Part shown: in pieces, positions 11,955 to 23,700 of the stretch | Position numbering within the stretch: the stretch's first letter is position 1 | Layout: each line of letters opens with the position of its first letter | DNA from: Plasmodium relictum | Lineage: Eukaryota; Apicomplexa; Aconoidasida; Haemosporida; Plasmodiidae | Reading direction: 5' to 3' | Assembly: GCF_900005765.1 (NCBI RefSeq) | Contig: NC_041690.1 | Location: forward strand, 62,001 to 126,000 | DNA: 64,000 bases | Made by a program: the position numbers and the translations under genes | Notes under the pieces: generated by a model | What the model was told of the DNA's origin: nothing | Databases searched by the model: none | Seen by the model: the letters and a program-made list of their open reading frames with translations, nothing else

Positions 11955-13054
11955 AAATAAATTTCTTCAACAATTTTTATTATATCATTGTATATAATTT
12001 TCATTTTTCATTTATATTTTTAAAATGTCTTTTTTTTTTATGAAATAATTTAAATTCATTCAATACCAATAATCCATATTATAAAAGCTCAAAGCAAAAA
12101 AAATATTGATATTCTAAATTGAGTAAAAAGGTATTTAAATTTTATCTTATTTTTTTGTAGCTTTATATTTCTTTTTTTTTTTTCTTTTAATAATTTATTT
12201 TAATTTTTTTTTATTTTATATAAATATATAGCATATATTTTATTTTATTTTTTATTTTTACACATAAATATTTATACTTTTTATATAAATTTTTTCTTAT
12301 TAAATTAATAAAACATGTTGATTCTTACCTTAACATGAAATTAATAATATATAATTTTTTTTTTTTTATCATTCGTTTTTTTATTTTATAAATTAAAATA
12401 TTTGAATTATGAAATTATATTTTTTTAATATTTTACTTAAAAAAAAAAAAAATATCAAAAAATAGTGCAACAGTTTCTCTATTTCTATTAAAACATTGAA
12501 TATATTTTATTTTAATATGTAATAAAAAAAAAAAAAGAAAAGGATAATACTTCAATAAGTCGATGGCGCAACAAAAAAATAAAAATAGTAAAAAATCAAT
12601 AAATATTATATATTATTAATGCCCTTTAGTATATAAGACTTTATTATCAAAAAAAAATGATAATATAATTAAAAAAAAAAAAAAAAAATAAAATATAAAA
12701 AATCTAATAATGTAGAATATTTTAAATTATTATATAAAATTTTAATTAACAAAGTTTTAGGAACAAACCATTTTAATTTCACATTTATATATCAAATAAG
12801 AAGAAAAGAAAAAATTTTCAAAAAACATATATTCTATTAAAGTAAATTTGCACGTGCATAAATATTATTTTTAAAAAATGAATCTAGAATTAAAAAACAG
12901 TTCACATTTGTTTATGAAAAATATTTACAAATATACATTGTCGAGCAAATAATTTTTTTTTATATGTTTACTATAGTATTTTAATTGTAACATCTTTTCC
13001 TTTTACTAGGTGTTTTATATTAAATTAAAAAAAGGATAAAGAAGAAGAGCAGTG
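11955..13054. other. Promoter-side spacer upstream of the CBM20-GT20-TPP gene
   Basis: This 1.1-kb spacer has several poly-A/T tracts. A short ORF beginning MAQQKNKN at 12563 is out of context and probably chance. The only clear signal is a palindromic TGCACGTGCA at 12849-12858 (listed separately). Confidence 0.5.
12849..12858. promoter_or_regulatory. Palindromic TGCACGTGCA, candidate ApiAP2 site
   Basis: TGCACGTGCA is a perfect 10-bp palindrome holding TGCAC and GTGCA back to back, in otherwise almost pure A/T sequence, about 200 bp upstream of the ATG at 13055. GTGCA-type cores are known targets of apicomplexan AP2 factors such as AP2-I. Function here is inference from position and motif. 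Confidence 0.4.
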
Positions 13055-16000
13055 ATGGTTTATTATACAAGATTATTTTTTCGAATAAAATGTAAAGCAA
13101 ATGAAAATGAAAGAGTTTATGTTGTTGGAAATATCTTAGAATTAGGTAGACTATACTAAATTTATATTACAGATACATATATAGTATATTTTTTTTATTA
13201 TTTTTTTTTTATTCTTATTATTTATTTTTATTATTATTTTTTTTTTATTTAAAGGCCAATGGGATCCTTATAAAGCAATTGAAATGGTACCTTTTGATGA
13301 AGATAATATTTATAATTTATTTTATACAATAAATCCTATATATGTAAAATTAAAAGAAGAAATAGAATACAATTATATAAAAATAAATAATAAAAATGAA
13401 GTAATATGGTGTGAAGAGAAAAATAAAGTTATTATTGCAACTGGTTATGATATGTTTATTGAAGATGATGAAGGATTATATAGATCACTACACAATTCAT
13501 TTAATACAATTGATCATAATATATTAAAGCATGAAGAAAATTTAGAGAAAAAGTTAAAATTAATTCATGATTTAGGAAGGAAGCAAAAATTGGATGAATA
13601 TTCTCGAATTTTTATGTGTTTTTTTAAATTACCATTGCTTGTGAAAATAGAAAATGAAGAAGTGATTTTAGAAAAGAATAAGAATTCTATGTTATCTATA
13701 TTATTTGAGCAAAAAAGTAAAATAAGTGAAAAACTATTTTTTATTGGGTATCCTGGTATATATGTAGAATGTGATGAATTAAAAAAAAAAATAATAGAAA
13801 GATTGGATAAAGAAAATTGTATTCCTATATTCTTACCTAAAAAGGAAACAAAAGAGTTCATTAAATATTGTAATGAAAATTTATTATTTTTATTTCATAA
13901 TATTTTTGATATTTACAAGCAAGAATCATTTGATACTGAAGGATGGCAAAATTATAAACTTATAAATAAAATATTTTATGATTCAATGATGAAATATGTA
14001 GAAACTTTTGATTACGTTTGGATAAATAGTTATCGATTATTATTACTACCTAGCTATTTATCCAAAAAAAGTTATAAAATACCTACTGCATTTTTTTTTC
14101 ATATTCCATTTCCTTCATCGGAAATTTATCGGCTATTACCACAAAGAGAAGAAATTTTGAGATCATTATTATCTTGTGATTTAATTGGTTTTAATACATT
14201 CGAGTATGCTAGGCATTTTTTGGTTATCTCAAAAAAATTATTAAATTTAGATTTTTATTTCAAATTGGGAGGGGTATTAACAATAACATATTGTAATAGA
14301 GACATAGTTGTTAAAATATTGCATGAGCAAATTGAGCCATCTATTATAACTAACATTTTAAATAATTCAAATAATGTAGACAAAAATATAAAATTACTTA
14401 AACATATTACTGATAAGAAATATACATTTGGTTGTTATGAAAGAGGTAATATATTTAATGGCCTACTTTTTAAGATTAAGGCTTTCAATTATTTTCTAGA
14501 AAATTACGAATATGCTAGAGGAAATGTTATTTTAGTTCAATATATTTCAGCTAACTCCTTAAGATCACTTAAAACTGATGTCATTTTTAAGGAAATACAA
14601 AGCTTAGTCGATGAAATAAATAAAAAGTATCATACTTATTTAAAGAATAAGAAAACAAATTTTAATTGCAAAACCAGCTTTGCAAATGAAAATGATGATG
14701 AAATAGACATAAACAATATTAGCAGTTATAGTATTTCTAATAATATTAATAGTATTAATGATGACGCTGTTATTAGTAATAATAAAGGTGATGATATCAT
14801 TAATAATAATTCTAAGGAGAATTTTCTATCTATTGAAAATAACTTTACTTTATTAGAAGGTGTAAAACGTATCAATGAAGATACAAATTTTTATTTTTGC
14901 GAGCAAAATGTCCCCAAAAAATTAAATAATGAAAATAATATCACTTTAAAAAATTGCAATACAAACAGTAACAACGATTTGAAAAAAATAGATGAAGAAA
15001 AAATATATTTAAACAAACAGAATTATAAGAGAAAAGGAATAATTTCTAATTGCAAAAATATATATCTTAATAACAAAAAAAAATATCTTAGTTTATATAA
15101 AATGTGTAATTCAAAAGATTCAAGTTACACACACAACTTTTTTGTTAACCATCTAAAATATACTATTAGTAAAAAAGGGAAATGCAAATGTAGTAATGGC
15201 AACAACGAAAATAATGAAGAGGAAAAATTAAATAAAAAATGTGAGTTAAATGATGATGAAAAACATATTATTTTGAAAATAAGTGAATTAAATTTGGAAT
15301 CAAAATATTTTCTATTTCAGTGTTTTGACTGTTTTTTAGATACCTCTATTAGAGACAATTTTAATTTAAATCCTTTTGAATATATTGTATGTAAGCAATA
15401 TAGTAACCATGCAAATTGTAATAATATTAACAAAAAAAAGAAGAATCTTATTTTATCTGAAATGAGTAGTTGTAGTTCTATTTTGTCATCTCCGATAAGA
15501 ATAAATCCATGGAATATAGAAAAGGTTGCAGAAGCAATGGATCAAGCAATTAATTTTAATAAAAATAAAAGAAAACAATTTAAAATTGATGCTTTATATG
15601 TAGAAAAATTAAGTACAACAAAATGGTGTTTAGGTATCTTAAATGAATTAAAAAATTGTAGAAAAGAAGACAATAAAGTATATATTTCATGGGGATTTGG
15701 AAATACACAAAGATTATTTGAAATTGATAGAAACTTTAAATATTTGGATGCAAACATGGTAATACATAATTTTAAGAAATCAAGAAAAAGACTGATATTA
15801 TTAGATTGTGAAGGTACTTTATTGCCGGATTACAGAAATGTTCATCTGTTTGGAGAGGAGTTAAGTGCTATAGGAATACCACCAAGTGAAGATATAATAA
15901 AATGTCTTAATCAACTTATTGAAGATAAAAATACTACAGTTATTATCTTATCAGGAAGAGATAAAAATATTTTGGATTCATGGTTTAAAGATGTTCCTAA

Positions 16001-16839
16001 AATTAACTTATGTGCAGAACTTGGATTCTATTATAAAAATAATGAAATTACAGGAGGAAATTGGAGGCAAACATCGAAGCAAAATGATTTTACTTGGAAA
16101 ATAATTGTTTCAAAATTAATGAAAGAATATGCAAAAAGAACTCAAGGAGCAATTATATGTAATAAAGGAAGTTCCTTGGTTTTTCAGTACAGAAATGCTG
16201 ATCCTCATTTTGGTAGTATGCAAGCTAAAGAGTTGCACACATATTTAAAAGATTTTTTGATTGGTTATCCTGTAAGTATTGTCAATGGAAAAGGCTATCT
16301 AGAGGTGAAATTAAATAATATAGATAAAGGGAAGATTGTTATTCATATATTAAGTCTGTATGAGTATCTTGGATACACATTTGACAGTATTCTTTGCATA
16401 GGAGACGATATATCTGATGAAGACATGTTTAGAGCTTTAAAATCATGGAAAAAAAATTTACAGGAAGGAGAAAAAAATTCTGAACAATCAGAAAATAATA
16501 AAAATGTTCAGGTAAAAAATAAAACAGTCTATATGTATATTTACAAAATTTTATATGTATTAGTATATACACTAATATATTTATTATATTTTTTTTTCAT
16601 AGAGAATGGATACATCCTTATTTACATGCACCGTTGGGATGAAACCTTCAGATGCACAGTAAGAATTTTTTTTTAGAAAATAAATTTATAATTATGAAAT
16701 CTAGTAAAAAATAATTTACAAAGAAGTATTTTAAATTATAGATTACTTATTTTGCTTTATTTATTTATTTTAAATCAGGTATTATTTAAATGATACAGAA
16801 GAGGTTTATGATTTATTGAAAAACTTAGCTAGTTTGTAG
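13055..16839 (+). CDS. CBM20 starch-binding / GT20 trehalose-phosphate synthase-like / trehalose-phosphatase fusion
   Basis: Exons 13055-13145, 13255-16511, 16603-16658 and 16779-16839 give 1154 residues. Exon 1 plus the start of exon 2 supply a CBM20 starch-binding domain (ERVYVVGNILELGQWDPYKA, then VIWCEEKNKVI). Residues ~140-830 are a GT20 domain (IPFPSSEIYRLLPQREEIL; DLIGFNTFEYARHFL; FNLNPFEYIVCKQ), interrupted by a ~210-residue low-complexity insert around residues 493-705. Residues ~870-1150 are a HAD trehalose-6-phosphatase (LLDCEGTLLP, VIILSGRDKN, ADPHFGSMQAKEL, CIGDDISDEDMF). The two small last exons restore the family C-terminus (FTCTVGMKPSDAQYYLNDT). The domain order matches plant class II TPS proteins and the coccidian forms. 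The synthase site is degenerate (NSYR replaces the usual HDYH; the donor-phosphate Lys is Asn), while most phosphatase motifs persist. The product may be a sugar-phosphate sensor or phosphatase rather than a synthase. Confidence 0.9.
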
Positions 16840-17719
16840 ATATGGGTTACTATTCTTAAGCATTTTATTTTTTTCGTTAAATGATATGAAAGATAAAATT
16901 ATAGTATTTAAAAATAGCTCACTCTTAATTTAAATTATATTTAATATTTTTTTTTATGTTTTTTATGTGTATTCTTTATGTTGTAATTTTTTTTAGTAAA
17001 TTTAAATTTTGTAGTTTGTTATATTTATTCTATAAAAAAAAAAAAATATGTTCACATATATGCGGAAAATGTTTATTCAAAATAAATTTATATAGAAGTA
17101 TTTTATTCTTTATTGATCATATTTTTTTTTTTTTTAAAAAAAAGTATTGTTTTTATGTATTTCATAAGACCTAATTTTGCATAAAATTATATTCATTTCT
17201 ACTTTATTTGCGTTGCATATGTTTCAATTTTTTCAAGTTAAAAAGGGAAAAAATTTATCAATACATTTAATTTATATTATATTAATTTACCCTTATTAAA
17301 AATAGTAAAAAATATATTATATGTATACATAAATTAAAGCATAGAAGATGCACAATTGCACATTTTGTATTTACTGTATTTTAATAGAAATGTTAGATTT
17401 TTTTTTTTTATCATGAATAATTTCGCAATTATTCTTTTCTATTTTAAAGCTATGAATTTTTATTATTTAATGTGTTTTTGTGATTTTCTATATCTTTTTA
17501 ATTTGTATTAATATTGTGTATATATATATATCTTAATTTTAAACATAGTATGAAAACTTTTTTTTTTGGTTTATAACAATTTGTTTTGTAATTTAAAAAT
17601 ATTATATATATATATATATATTTCTATTACCTTTTTTGGTTTTTATAAAAAAAATATATATAAATAAATAAATAAAAAGAAATATATAAGACTAAAAATA
17701 AGAAAGGTCTATATATTAT
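16840..17719. other. Convergent 3' spacer
   Basis: This spacer lies between the ends of two convergent genes. A 72-residue ORF at 16956-17174 is rich in Phe, Cys and Lys from T/A runs and lacks any domain, so I treat it as chance. (AT)n tracts lie near 17520 and 17605. Confidence 0.5.
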
Positions 17720-19975
17720 TTATTTTTGAAATTTATAGTTTGATGATATTTTGTTAATTAAATCATTGCTTATATTTATATCTAAAGCTGTTTTAATTAA
17801 TAAATCTAATTCAACATGTTTTGATAATATTTTTAATCTGTTTAGAATATCTTCAAATGATTCAGTTAAAATTATATCTTCTTGTAATTTAAAAAATGCA
17901 AGGGCAACTTTAAAAAGAAAGGTGTAATTATGTATAAAAAAAAAATCCCATATTCTAATAGAATATAAAATGTTGATATTGTATGAAAAAAGAGTAATGA
18001 ACCATTGAGATGCATACATACTAGAATGTATATTTTCTTTTTGTAAATGATTATGTATCTTTGGAAAAAAGAATAATAATAATTGGTCTAATATATAAAG
18101 ATATTCATTTAATAAAGGCATATCAGATGAAAACAGATCATTCAATTTATATTTATCTAATAAACTTATTAACATAAAAAAAGCATCTTCTTCACTCATG
18201 TATAAAATAAAAGTTGCCACGATAAAAGCCATTCCTTGACAATATCCTAAATCACTGTTATAATTACTATACGCCTTTAAAACATTAAATAGTATTGTTT
18301 GCCCTTTCTCATAATTATTTTTAAATAAAATATGTTTTGGGTATGTCCTGTTAATATCTTTTTTAATTGCACTTTCGTATTTATTATTTATACTTAAATA
18401 GTGTTGATACCTTTTCCCTCCATTGTTTTCTTTATACATATATGATTTCACTAATATTTGCCATGCAAATCCTCTTATATGATCAGGAATTCCCTTAATT
18501 ACTTCATCTTTTATAATATTATTTATTTTTCTATTGTATTCAACATAATACTTTTTTTTTTGTTCTAAAGACATTCTAATAAATATATTTTTTATATAAT
18601 TATAATTATTTGAAATTAATTTATTATTATAGTTATTTGATATATTAAAAGAACTGGTAATTTTTTTATCCATTTCAATATTTTTAGAGTTTCTATTTTT
18701 TAAATTTGATGTACATGGATTAACATAGTAGTTGTCATTGTTAGTATTTAGGTGTATTTTATTATTGATTTTTGTTTGTGTTTCATCATTAGAATTTTTG
18801 GTTTCTTTATTTTCTTTTTTTATATAATATAAGCATTTTTCATTTTTATAATGATCTTTATGTCTCTCATTTTTATCGTTATTATATTTTTTATAATCAC
18901 AGTTGTTATTATCAGTTTTGATTAACAATTTCCTTGCTTTTATATCATTAGAATGCTTATTAAAGAAAGCATAATCATGCATATTCTTGTTTTTTTCATT
19001 TTCATCATCATAGTAACACTCATAAACATTATTAAAATTAAAATTTGTTTGATTTAAATTTTTCATATTTTTTACTTTTTTTTTTAGATTATTTTCATTT
19101 GCTTTAAAATCCTTTTTATTATAGCTGTAAATTTTTTTAAAGAGATGTAAATTATCTTTTTTATTGCATTTTATACATTCATAATTTATATTATTATAAA
19201 ATCCAGATTTTTCATCATTAGAATTTTGGATCATAATTGAATTATCATTTTTATTGCTGTCTATGTTTATTTTGTAATTATCATTATTTATTTTATTGTT
19301 ATTACTATCTATGTTATTATCATTATAAATATTGACTTCATCAATTTTATTTTTAACAGCATTCATTTTGCTATGGATATTATCACCACCATCGCTGTAA
19401 ATGTTTTTAAAATTGTTGTTAAAGATATAAAAATCATTGGAGTCTCCAATTAAATTTGTATTTTTATTTTCTTTAACAGAATCATTTATAATAATTTTTT
19501 TTATACAATTCTTTGAATTATTATCAATAATTATTTTGTCATTGAGTTCCCCAGTATCTTTTGAAATTTTTTTACTATTATTATATATATTTTCATTATT
19601 TTTAACCAAAGAATATTCATTTATATATTCGACATTTTTTTTATCTTTTATTGTTGTATTATAAATTTCATCATCTTTCCTTAAATTAACATAGCTATCA
19701 TAATACAATGGAGAATTTAAAAAAAGAGATTTGTTTATATCTACGTTAGTGTTGTTGATAACTGTTTCATTATCATCATTTTTTTTTTTTATATATACAT
19801 TTTTTTTTTCTGTACATCCTTTTTGTGTGATAGAAGTTTCTTCTATTATCATTTCTTTCTGAATTAATTTCTTTAAATAAAATAGTTTTAATTTCTCTTT
19901 ATAGATATATTTCCATATTTCAATTTTTCTAATGTCTGAAACAAAGTTAAGGATATTTTCATTTATTTCTTTCAT
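17720..19975 (-). CDS. TBC-domain Rab GTPase-activating protein
   Basis: A single-exon gene of 751 residues. Residues ~485-710 form a TBC domain: KGIPDHIRGFAWQ, the arginine-finger motif IKKDINRTYPKH, the glutamine-finger motif DLGYCQGMAF, and WFITLFSYNI with IRIWDFFF. Both catalytic fingers (Arg ~539, Gln ~580) are present, so it should stimulate GTP hydrolysis by a Rab in vesicle trafficking; which Rab cannot be told. The first ~460 residues are Asn/Lys/Asp-rich low complexity with no visible domain. It converges with the trehalose gene and is followed on the same strand by the WDR82-like gene. Confidence 0.9.
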   Translation of the reverse strand: MKEINENILNFVSDIRKIEIWKYIYKEKLKLFYLKKLIQKEMIIEETSITQKGCTEKKNVYIKKKNDDNETVINNTNVDINKSLFLNSPLYYDSYVNLRKDDEIYNTTIKDKKNVEYINEYSLVKNNENIYNNSKKISKDTGELNDKIIIDNNSKNCIKKIIINDSVKENKNTNLIGDSNDFYIFNNNFKNIYSDGGDNIHSKMNAVKNKIDEVNIYNDNNIDSNNNKINNDNYKINIDSNKNDNSIMIQNSNDEKSGFYNNINYECIKCNKKDNLHLFKKIYSYNKKDFKANENNLKKKVKNMKNLNQTNFNFNNVYECYYDDENEKNKNMHDYAFFNKHSNDIKARKLLIKTDNNNCDYKKYNNDKNERHKDHYKNEKCLYYIKKENKETKNSNDETQTKINNKIHLNTNNDNYYVNPCTSNLKNRNSKNIEMDKKITSSFNISNNYNNKLISNNYNYIKNIFIRMSLEQKKKYYVEYNRKINNIIKDEVIKGIPDHIRGFAWQILVKSYMYKENNGGKRYQHYLSINNKYESAIKKDINRTYPKHILFKNNYEKGQTILFNVLKAYSNYNSDLGYCQGMAFIVATFILYMSEEDAFFMLISLLDKYKLNDLFSSDMPLLNEYLYILDQLLLFFFPKIHNHLQKENIHSSMYASQWFITLFSYNINILYSIRIWDFFFIHNYTFLFKVALAFFKLQEDIILTESFEDILNRLKILSKHVELDLLIKTALDINISNDLINKISSNYKFQK

Positions 19976-20345
19976 TATATTTGCGGTTAATTATTTATAA
20001 AAAACAGCTTTTTTAATCAGAAATGATATAAAAATATACACAATTTAAAAAGAAACGACAAAAAAGTTTTAAATTCAAAAATTAATTAAAATTAGAAATT
20101 AAACTGAATGAATATTAACAAAAAAAAGAAAGATTAAAATGTGTTTTTTCAAAATTTATTTAAAAAAAAATATTTTTTTTTTCCAATATGATATATTCAT
20201 TAAAATGTATTTATTCCACATATTTTTTTCATTTTTTAGTTCCTAAAAATAAAGAAAAATAAAAAAAAGATTCAATAATGTTAAACATTTTAAAAAAATA
20301 ACTTTTAAGTTCTATGTTACTTTAAAAAAAATATTTTAACACATT
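19976..20345. other. Spacer between two - strand genes
   Basis: This holds the 5' flank of the TBC gene and the 3' flank of the WD40 gene. It is A/T-rich and I see nothing else in it. Confidence 0.5.
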
Positions 20346-21807
20346 TCATTTTTCTTCGTCTTTTTTGGGTGGTTTCCAGATCAAAAGAAAGTTACTTGCT
20401 ACAATAGAAATAATAAAGGGGGAAAAAAAAAAAAAAATAAAATAAAATAAAACAATAAAATAAAAATAATAAAATGATGAAAAGTTAAAATAAAATAAAA
20501 GATATTTTAGAAGATATATGAATTTATACAATGAAAATAATAAATATATATATAATAAAATTCTTTTAATATAATTAATAAAAATGAAATAAAAGAATTT
20601 ACTTGTTATAAAAGCAACTCTATTATAAATCCATTTAATAAACAAAATATTGTTTCCAATTTTTTTTTTGCACACGTAATTTCCTTTTATATTCCATACA
20701 TGTATATAACCGTCTTTTCCACCTTAAAAAAAAATACATTGATATATAAAAAACAAAAAAAATAGTAAAGACGAAAAAATAAAACAAAAAAAAAAAAAAA
20801 ATAAAATAAAATGATAAATAAAGTAAAAAAAAAAAAAATAAAAAAATAATAAAATAAAATAAAATAAAAAAAGAAAAAAATAGTTACCTGATAATATAAA
20901 ATTTGAGTCGAATGAATAAATTGGATACGATAAAAAGAAAGATAAATGAGATGAATTATTTTCGTAAATGAAATTATACGAATATAATATATCTCCTGTG
21001 TAAGCATCTAATGTATATATATAGTTGTATTTAGTTGCTATAAGCATTTTTTTTTCATCAAAAGAAAAGTCGATGTGTGTACAGAAATTGCCATTATTTG
21101 TTATTTTTGAAATATCAAAATTAGCAAAATATTCATCATTATAATCATCTCCAAAACAACTACATAAATATATTGTATTTATATTAAATGTATAAGCATA
21201 TATTATTCCTGTTTTGTTATAGCTAACTATGCAGTTTTCATTTTGAATATTTGTTTTATAAATTGTTGTTTTATCTTTTATATGATAAATTAACAATTCT
21301 TTACTTCTTAATGCAACAATAAATATATGAGTATTTGGATGCACAACAAAGCTATTATCAACAATTTCATTTGAAAATTCAAAGTTATGTATTATTTTTT
21401 TATTTATCATATTAAAATGATATATTTTACATTTTTTATTATTTTCATAAACCGTGAATAAGCATTCTTCTACATTGTAATCAACCATATAATCATTTTT
21501 TTCTTTGAATGTTTTTAATAATTTAATATCGTTAATAACTATATCCTCAATACTATAAGTTAGTTTTTCTTTTTTTTCATTCAAATCATATATTTTAATA
21601 ATATTTTTTGTATTGGTTGTAGCAATGATATTATTTAATATATCTATGCTTGTTATATATCCTTCATCTTCAAAAGCTGCATATATATCAAATCTAATAA
21701 AAAAATTAAAATATATGAATTAATAAAAATTATAAAAATTATAAATTTTTTTTTTTTTTTATTTACTCATTGATACAGATTTTATTTATTGTAACCTCTT
21801 CATTCAT
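20346..21807 (-). CDS. WDR82: WDR82/Swd2-like WD40 protein, 4 exons
   Basis: Exons from 5' to 3': 21767-21807, 20888-21693, 20603-20722 and 20346-20398; 339 residues against about 310 for the family. The joined N-terminus reads FDIYAAFEDEGYITSID then TTNTKNIIKIYDL, as in WDR82 blade 1. Later, FSFDEKKMLIATKYNYIYTLDAYTGD matches the diagnostic LDA-containing blade, and the junction FILSGGKDGYIHVWNI restores a WD blade split by an intron. The short last exon gives SNFLLIWKPP, equivalent to the family end. WDR82/Swd2 serves in Set1/COMPASS histone H3K4 methyltransferase and in PP1-containing 3'-end processing/termination complexes in the nucleus. Phases at all three introns fit. The intron-borne ORFs on this strand (Phe/Tyr-rich) are not real. 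Confidence 0.85.
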
Positions 21808-22369
21808 TCTTTTAAATATAAAATTAAAAATTAGAGAAATATAAATATGTATACATATATATATATATATGTATATATTTTTGAGAAATATAGTACTATG
21901 AATTCTAAAATGATTGTTCTTCCATTTACTCATATATTACACTTAAATATTCTTTTATATAAATAGTTAATAGTTTTCTTTTTCTCTACTACTATTATTC
22001 ATTTTTTTTTTTCATTATGCACTAAATTTAAAACTAATATTCTTCTATTTTTTTATATAGAAAAAAACTTATTCTATGATAAATTCACTGAGTGTTCTGA
22101 TAAAAAAAAAAAAAAAAAAAAAAGTGGGGGCATAATGCATGCTTCAATATGAAATTTTGTTCATACACAATAAAAAAAAAAGAAAAAAAAAAAATATACA
22201 TACATTTATGTATATTATTATTACAAACAATTTTCATAATATTTTTTAAATAATAAATTTTTTTTTTTTTAAATGAATTAAAGGATAAAAATTTATTTTT
22301 GTTAAAATATTTTTAATTATTTATATAATTAGAATATTTTAATTTTAAATAAATAAAAAAAAAAAAAAA
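21808..22369. promoter_or_regulatory. Bidirectional promoter region with TGCATGC motif
   Basis: This is the 562-bp spacer between divergent genes. It contains GTGGGGG followed by TGCATGC at 22136-22142, the only G/C-rich stretch here. TGCATGC-type sequences are known ApiAP2 targets in Plasmodium; assignment to either gene is inference. An (AT)n tract lies near 21852. Confidence 0.4.
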
Positions 22370-23139
22370 ATGACGATAGTGTTAAATCATTTCAAGAAAA
22401 CCAATACATTTATACCAGGAGTTATCAATCAAAAGGTAATTTTAATTTTAAGAAAATGAAATTTTTTTAAATTAAAAAGAATAAAAATTAAAAATGGTGA
22501 TATAAAACAATTGAATAAGTATTGTATAAAATAAGAGGTTATGTGTTTCATATTTAAATAGAGTAGTAATATATGTAATTTTTTTTATCACTTAATTTTT
22601 TTAGATATTAGGAAATTTAAGTAGAAATAATACAAGTTCATCAAAAGAATTAACAAAACATAAAAATGCAAATGTAGAAAAGAATTTACAAAATGTAAAT
22701 AAAAATTTAGATACAGAAAATATAGAGTATAAATATTCTCCATATTTGAAGCCTTTAGAAATAAAAGGTATAAAAAGAGCTGATAGGAAGTTAGATTATA
22801 ACAGTAGTTATAGTTTCATTATTGCACAAAAAGATTTTAGGGAAAACTTAAAAAAGAAAAATATATTTACAAAATATTTATACAATGGAATGAAAATACC
22901 TTTACCACCCAAAAAATATAAACTATCAGAATATGTAAAATAAGAATATTTTATAAATTATGAAATCAATATATCTTTTTGATTTATATATAAATATATA
23001 TATTTTATTTTTTTTTAATTATGCTTTAATGTAATTTTTTTTTTTTTCTTTTTAGGTTGATGTTAGACTAGACATGTTTTCTCCTATAATCATTTCATGT
23101 ATTTTATGTGTACCTTTCTTTATTGCCAGTAATATGTAA
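22370..23139 (+). CDS. Small membrane protein with C-terminal anchor, 3 exons
   Basis: Exons 22370-22435, 22605-22934 and 23056-23139 join in phase 0 to give 159 residues. The first exon reads MTIVLNHFKKTNTF. The middle of the protein is basic and hydrophilic (KGIKRADRKLDY; IPLPPKKYKLSEY). The third exon adds a single hydrophobic helix (FSPIIISCILCVPFFIA) and stops three residues later. Without the last intron the ORF would end at 22943 without any membrane segment, so the splice decides the topology. The arrangement suggests a tail-anchored protein with a cytosolic body, in ER or mitochondrial membrane. I do not recognise the family. Confidence 0.7.
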
Positions 23140-23700
23140 GGAAATAAGAGCTATGCAGAGATAAGAAAATGGTTATTTCCTTTTTTTTGTATTATTAACC
23201 ATTTTAATAAAAAAAAAAAAAAAAAGTAAAAAACTCTTTAATTTTTTTTTTTTTTTTACGTTTTATAAAAAATTTAACATAAAAAAAAAAAAAGTTTTAA
23301 ATTAAACATTGTATTCTGCAAACAGCTAATATTGAACTTAATATTTAAAAGTAATAATGAAAAAAAATTAATTTAAAAAAGAAGTCAATTTTCTATAAAA
23401 AAAAAGATCTTAAATTCTTCATATTTTTTAAAAAGTTAAAAAAGTTCTGTTTTTATATACATATTTATTAATTTAAAATTTATAATAAATTATGTTTAAA
23501 TACAAATGAGTGAACATAAATTTTTAGTACAACGAAAACTTTATTCTACTTTTTTTTTTAAAGAGAAATTAATATTAAAATACAGTAAATAGGATATATA
23601 TACATGAAATGAACAACAAAAAAAGAATTTGAGAATGTGAATTTTCTTAAATTTCCTAATTTTTATACTTGTGTAAAATTCACTATATAAATTATAGTTA
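23140..23700. other. Convergent 3' spacer
   Basis: A/T-rich spacer with poly-A and poly-T tracts at 23210-23300. No gene is seen. Confidence 0.45.

Noticed and set aside
12563-12619. Short ORF MAQQKNKN... as a separate gene or first exon
   Set aside because: No downstream exon continues it with consistent phase before the ATG at 13055.
16956-17174. 72-residue + strand ORF
   Set aside because: Phe/Cys/Lys string from T/A runs in a convergent 3' spacer.
20346-20675. 109-residue ORF at the 3' end of the WDR82-like gene
   Set aside because: It is read-through of the last intron; splicing it out restores the WD40 end.
20687-21007. Phe/Tyr-rich - strand ORF overlapping the WDR82-like gene
   Set aside because: It spans an intron poly(A/T) tract in a different frame from the exons on both sides.
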